From positions 1-64,000 of the forward strand of contig NZ_JALGQH010000030.1 in NCBI RefSeq assembly GCF_022810305.1: 64,000 nt of DNA, given 5' to 3'. This document shows, piece by piece, positions 60,958-64,000 of the stretch. The translations under genes were made by a program, and so were the position numbers. The number at the start of each line of letters is the position of its first letter. The stretch's first letter is position 1. The DNA comes from Rhodococcus sp. ARC_M6 (GTDB lineage Bacteria; Actinomycetota; Actinomycetes; Mycobacteriales; Mycobacteriaceae). The notes under the pieces were generated by a model, which saw only the letters and a list, made by a program, of their open reading frames with translations, made no database searches and was not told where the DNA came from.

Positions 60958-61933
60958 CGTGCAGCGCCTCCAGCAGCGGCTTCGCAGCCTCGTCGAAAAA
61001 TCGGTCCTGAGTGTCGCCGCCGATCTGAAGTAGAGCAACGTCGGTGAATCCCGCATCGGCGTACTTGCTCACTGCATCGACAATCGCATCCAGATCCGGA
61101 CCACACGGAATATTCTCTGCCACATCCTCTTTGCGGACGAACTGCGTGGCCGCGGCAAAGCTTGCCGGAGTCGGCAGTTCCGAGTTGACTGACCAGCCGC
61201 CACCGAACCAGCGGAACTGCTCATAGGCTCGGGCGATCGCCGCGTCTCGGTCGAGGTCCCACGCTATCGGAATCTGCGCGATGGATCGTCGTGCCGGCTC
61301 CAACCCGAAAGCTCGACTGTGGAGGTGTTTCCACTGGCGAATCAGATCCGAATCAGGTTGCACCCCAATGAGGCAATCCGCCATGGGTCCGAACTTCTCA
61401 ACAGACTCCTCCCCTGACATCGCCACAGCGATCGGGACGGGAATCTCGGGCAGATCCCAGATCCGAGCGGATTGCACATCAAAATACTCACCCTTCCAAC
61501 TCACCACGTCCCCGGAGTGCAACGCCCGAATAATCGCAACGGCCTCCTGCAACATGTCTTGCCTCGTGTCGATGGACGGCCACCCGTCTCCCACCACGTG
61601 CTCGTTCAGGCTCTCGCCGCTCCCGACTCCGAGAGTGAATCTTCCGTCGGCGAGAATCTGCATCGTGGCGGCCTTCTGCGCGATCACTGCTGGGTGGTAC
61701 CGAACCGTCGGGCATGTCACATACGTCATCAACCCAACCGACTCGGTGGCGTAAGCGACAGCACCGAGAACTGACCAGGCATACGGCGCATGTCCCTGCT
61801 CGCTCAGCCACGGGGAGTAGTGATCACTCATCACCTCGAAATCGAAGCCGACCGCCTCGGCCCTCACCGCATGCCGAACCAATTCCTTCGGGCCGGCCTG
61901 CTCGGTCATCAACGTGTAGCCGAATCTCGCCAT
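60944..61933 (-). CDS. F420-dependent LLM-class oxidoreductase
   Basis: A 329-aa luciferase-like TIM-barrel protein of the F420-dependent group (TIGR03557-like). Blocks are FGYTLMTEQAGPKELVRHAVRAE (in part), FEVMSDHYSPWLSEQGHAPYAWSVLGA, VTCPTVRYHPAVIAQKAATM and LGVGSGESLNEHVVG. It belongs with F420-dependent glucose-6-phosphate dehydrogenase-like and related enzymes; the substrate is unknown. Cytoplasmic. ATG at 61933. Confidence 0.9.
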   Translation of the reverse strand: MARFGYTLMTEQAGPKELVRHAVRAEAVGFDFEVMSDHYSPWLSEQGHAPYAWSVLGAVAYATESVGLMTYVTCPTVRYHPAVIAQKAATMQILADGRFTLGVGSGESLNEHVVGDGWPSIDTRQDMLQEAVAIIRALHSGDVVSWKGEYFDVQSARIWDLPEIPVPIAVAMSGEESVEKFGPMADCLIGVQPDSDLIRQWKHLHSRAFGLEPARRSIAQIPIAWDLDRDAAIARAYEQFRWFGGGWSVNSELPTPASFAAATQFVRKEDVAENIPCGPDLDAIVDAVSKYADAGFTDVALLQIGGDTQDRFFDEAAKPLLEALHVRLG

Positions 61934-62057
61934 GACTGACCAACTCCTGACCTCGAAAAGAACACTCGTACGAGTCGACTGCCCGCCAGCGCCTTACTCG
62001 AAACAGTTTCGGTAGACGTGGATCATGGAATACACGTCGTGGCGAAGGAGGACCGTC

Positions 62058-62117
62058 GTGGACACCGTTGTCGAATTCATTCTCGCGTGCCTGGTTTATT
62101 GGTGGGGGCTGCTCTAG
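62058..62117 (+). CDS. Possible tiny membrane peptide, 19 aa
   Basis: GTG at 62058 preceded by GAAGGAGGACC, one of the strongest ribosome binding sites in the window. It encodes MDTVVEFILACLVYWWGLL, a single hydrophobic helix, ending in TAG. An in-frame ATG at 62025 would give a 30-aa form that includes the ribosome-binding sequence as MEYTSWRRRTVV. It lies in the 257-base gap between the divergent F420 oxidoreductase and the 3' end of katA. Unproven, but the signal and the helix are both unusual for chance. Confidence 0.4.
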   Translation: MDTVVEFILACLVYWWGLL

Positions 62118-62122
62118 GACAC

Positions 62123-62168
62123 AAAAAGGCGGACCGCCGCAAAGGGATTTCCTCTGCAGCGGCCCGCC
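62123..62168 (-). terminator. katA terminator
   Basis: On the minus strand GGCGGGCCGCTGCAGAGG folds onto its imperfect complement, ending GGCGGTCCGCC, and is followed by TTTTTGTG (AAAAA at 62123-62127 on the plus strand). It lies 22 bases after the katA stop. Confidence 0.82.
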
Positions 62169-62190
62169 ATAGCCACACCTTCAAACAGGT

Positions 62191-63642
62191 CTACTGACCT
62201 GCGCGTACACCCTCTTCGACGCGCTTACCGAGATCTGCGTCGACGTTCTTCCAGTACTCGAAGACACGCAGCAGAACTTCCTCGCTGACACCGCCCAAGG
62301 CATGGCCGACGATGTTGCCGACCAGACGCTCACGCGCCGCGTCGTCGAGAACCTCGCGGACGAGAGTTCCGGCCTGGGTGAAGTCTCCGTCCTCGGCGTG
62401 CTGAATGTATCCGGCGCGAATTGCTTCGCCGTCGAACGACCATAGTCCTTCGTCACCGGCAACCGACGGATCGGCGTGCGGTCCGCCGTACGAGTTGGGT
62501 GCGTACACCGGCGTCGTCGGAGAATTGAAGCTGTAGCGCATGGCGCCCTCCTTGGAGTAGGAGTTCACCTCGTTCTTCGGAGCATTGACGGGCAGGTCTG
62601 CGTAGTTGGTGCCGATGCGGTAACGGTGCGCGTCGGCGTAGGAGAACACGCGGCCGAGCAGCATCTTGTCGGGGCTGAAACCGATGCCGGGCACCACATT
62701 CGACGGTTCGAACGACGCCTGTTCGATCTGCGCGAAGAAGTTCTCCGGGTTGCGGTTCAGGGTCCACTTGCCGACCTCGATCAGCGGGTAGTCCTGCTGT
62801 GACCACACCTTCGTGAGATCGAAGGGGTTGAAGCGATATCCCTCGGCTTCGTCGGCGGGCATGACCTGGACCTTGAGAGTCCAGCTCGGGAAGTTCCCGG
62901 CCTCGATCTCGTTGTACAGATCGGCGCGGTGGTAGTCGGGATCCGTACCCGCAAGAGTGTCGGCCTCGGCCTGGGTCAGAAACTCGATGCCCTGATCGGT
63001 CTTGAAGTGGTACTTCACCCAGAAACGCTCACCGGCAGCGTTAACCCACTGGTACGTATGCGAACCGAAGCCGTCCATGTTGCGCCACGTCTTCGGGATA
63101 CCGCGGTCACCCATCAGCCAGGTCACCTGATGCGCGGTCTCGGGACGCAAAGTCCAGAAATCCCACTGCATGTCGTGATCGCGCAGACCCGAACCTGGCA
63201 GACGTTTCTGCGATCGAATGAAGTCGGGGAACTTGATGGCGTCCTTGATGAAGAACACCGGGGTGTTGTTGCCGACGAGGTCGTAGTTGCCCTCCTCGGT
63301 GTAGAACTTCATCGCGAAACCACGCGGGTCACGCCAGGTATCGGGGGAACCCTGCTCACCAGCGACGGTCGAGAACCGCACCAAGGACTCGGTCTTCTTG
63401 CCGGGCTGCAGGAAGTTCGCCTTGGTGTACTTGCTGACATCGTGGGTGATGACGAGTTCGCCAAATGCACCGCCGCCCTTGGCATGTACGATGCGCTCCG
63501 GGACACGCTCACGATTGAACTGGGCCAGCTTCTCGATCAGGTAATGGTCGTGGAGCAAAACCGGTCCCTGAATACCTGCGGTCAACGACTCGTCGTCGCT
63601 GGCTACCGCGATACCGAAGTTGTTGGTAGTGGGCTTGGTCAT
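62191..63642 (-). CDS. katA: Catalase (monofunctional heme type, clade 3)
   Basis: A 483-aa heme catalase. The distal His is H53 in [13 protein letters not shown], the Asn is in the GNNTPVFF region, and the proximal heme ligand Tyr is in [14 protein letters not shown]. The small-subunit length and absence of a C-terminal flavodoxin-like domain indicate clade 3. It removes H2O2 in the cytoplasm. It lies 33 bases downstream of furA in the same direction, so it is probably under control of the encoded Fur-type repressor. Confidence 0.97.
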   Translation of the reverse strand: MTKPTTNNFGIAVASDDESLTAGIQGPVLLHDHYLIEKLAQFNRERVPERIVHAKGGGAFGELVITHDVSKYTKANFLQPGKKTESLVRFSTVAGEQGSPDTWRDPRGFAMKFYTEEGNYDLVGNNTPVFFIKDAIKFPDFIRSQKRLPGSGLRDHDMQWDFWTLRPETAHQVTWLMGDRGIPKTWRNMDGFGSHTYQWVNAAGERFWVKYHFKTDQGIEFLTQAEADTLAGTDPDYHRADLYNEIEAGNFPSWTLKVQVMPADEAEGYRFNPFDLTKVWSQQDYPLIEVGKWTLNRNPENFFAQIEQASFEPSNVVPGIGFSPDKMLLGRVFSYADAHRYRIGTNYADLPVNAPKNEVNSYSKEGAMRYSFNSPTTPVYAPNSYGGPHADPSVAGDEGLWSFDGEAIRAGYIQHAEDGDFTQAGTLVREVLDDAARERLVGNIVGHALGGVSEEVLLRVFEYWKNVDADLGKRVEEGVRAGQ

Positions 63643-63675
63643 GGCGAAGCCTCCTGCGTGTAGTGGGCTGAGCGT

Positions 63676-64000
63676 TTAACGGGCTGTGTGCTTTAGCGCG
63701 CGGTCTGCATCTTGATTCTGGGAGACGGCGCCAAGTTCGGGGGTGGATTCAGTAGAAATCGTCAGACAATCTTTGCAACGGCCCCAGAACACGACCTCCG
63801 CTTCATCGATCTCGAAGCCGTGATAATCAGAAGGTTCAAGGCAGGGAGCTTGGCCGACAACACAATCGACGTCGACAACCTTGCCGCAGCTACGACAGAC
63901 GAGATGGTGATGGTTATCCCCGGTCCTCGTCTCGAACCGTGCTGGCGAACCCGCCGGCTCGATGCGTCGTAGCAACCCTGCGCTGACGCATGCCTTCAGC
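63676..64000 (-). CDS. furA: Fur-family regulator, FurA/CatR-like (N-terminus outside the window)
   Basis: The C-terminal 107 codons or so of a Fur-type repressor. Visible are the end of the DNA-binding domain ([21 protein letters not shown]), the metal block [19 protein letters not shown] with H-H-H and the CxxC zinc pair, and a late CKDC pair. The frame continues past the right edge, so the start is missing. Adjacency to katA matches the furA-katG/katA arrangement of actinobacteria, where the repressor responds to peroxide and controls both genes. Confidence 0.93.
   Translation of the reverse strand, partial: LKACVSAGLLRRIEPAGSPARFETRTGDNHHHLVCRSCGKVVDVDCVVGQAPCLEPSDYHGFEIDEAEVVFWGRCKDCLTISTESTPELGAVSQNQDADRALKHTAR

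Overview
The window comes from a GC-rich actinobacterium of the Mycobacteriales, most likely Rhodococcus (R. erythropolis-like by gene content; the species is an inference). Its backbone follows the order of Mycobacterium tuberculosis Rv3644c to Rv3683: holB, topA, Rv3647c-like, cspA, helicase, seven-gene Tad pilus locus, HAD phosphatase, Ms1 RNA, Rv3662c-like, acs, DUF1469 protein, ephE-like, marP, Nudix, thioredoxin-like, nth, Rv3675-like, crp, metallo-beta-lactamase, RidA, DUF4177, two ArsA-type ATPases, whiB4, ponA2, metallophosphoesterase and tRNA-Pro. I recall this order from general knowledge; it was not computed.

Layout. 0-1.9 kb: small membrane-protein operon, then tRNA-Thr. 1.9-10 kb: DNA topology, repair and cold shock. 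10-14.6 kb: Tad/Flp pilus operon with successive 4-base overlaps. 14.9-19 kb: HAD phosphatase, 6S-like Ms1 RNA, a degenerate Fic-like protein, and acetyl-CoA synthetase with a perfect CRP-type site. 19-22 kb: a lineage insertion (MHS transporter, NhaA). 22-28 kb: periplasmic stress and DNA-repair operon, and Crp. 28-37.4 kb: a catabolic island between crp and the beta-lactamase gene. It encodes two esterase-type hydrolases, a LysR regulator, an MHS transporter and five enzymes that take 3-hydroxyanthranilate through 2-aminomuconate to 2-oxopent-4-enoate. 37.5-45.9 kb: return to the conserved backbone.

From 46 kb to the right edge the content is accessory. It holds a wax ester/diacylglycerol acyltransferase-like protein, a macro-like/SIR2 fusion that looks like a single-gene defence NADase, an acyl-CoA synthetase, an iron-regulated siderophore-binding lipoprotein, a heme uptake and degradation operon behind two DtxR/IdeR-type boxes, a Tat-exported VAO-type cholesterol oxidase, a membrane hydrolase, a PrrAB-like two-component system, an F420-dependent oxidoreductase, and furA-katA cut by the right edge.

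The observations most worth following are the macro-like/SIR2 fusion (47690-49189), a 50-base promoter element shared by the two transcription units of the 3-hydroxyanthranilate island, a duplicated terminator bracketing one island gene, tandem operators upstream of topA, a perfect palindrome in the cspA-helicase divergent region, and several very small ORFs with good ribosome binding sites. No CRISPR array, transposase, integrase or rRNA was seen.
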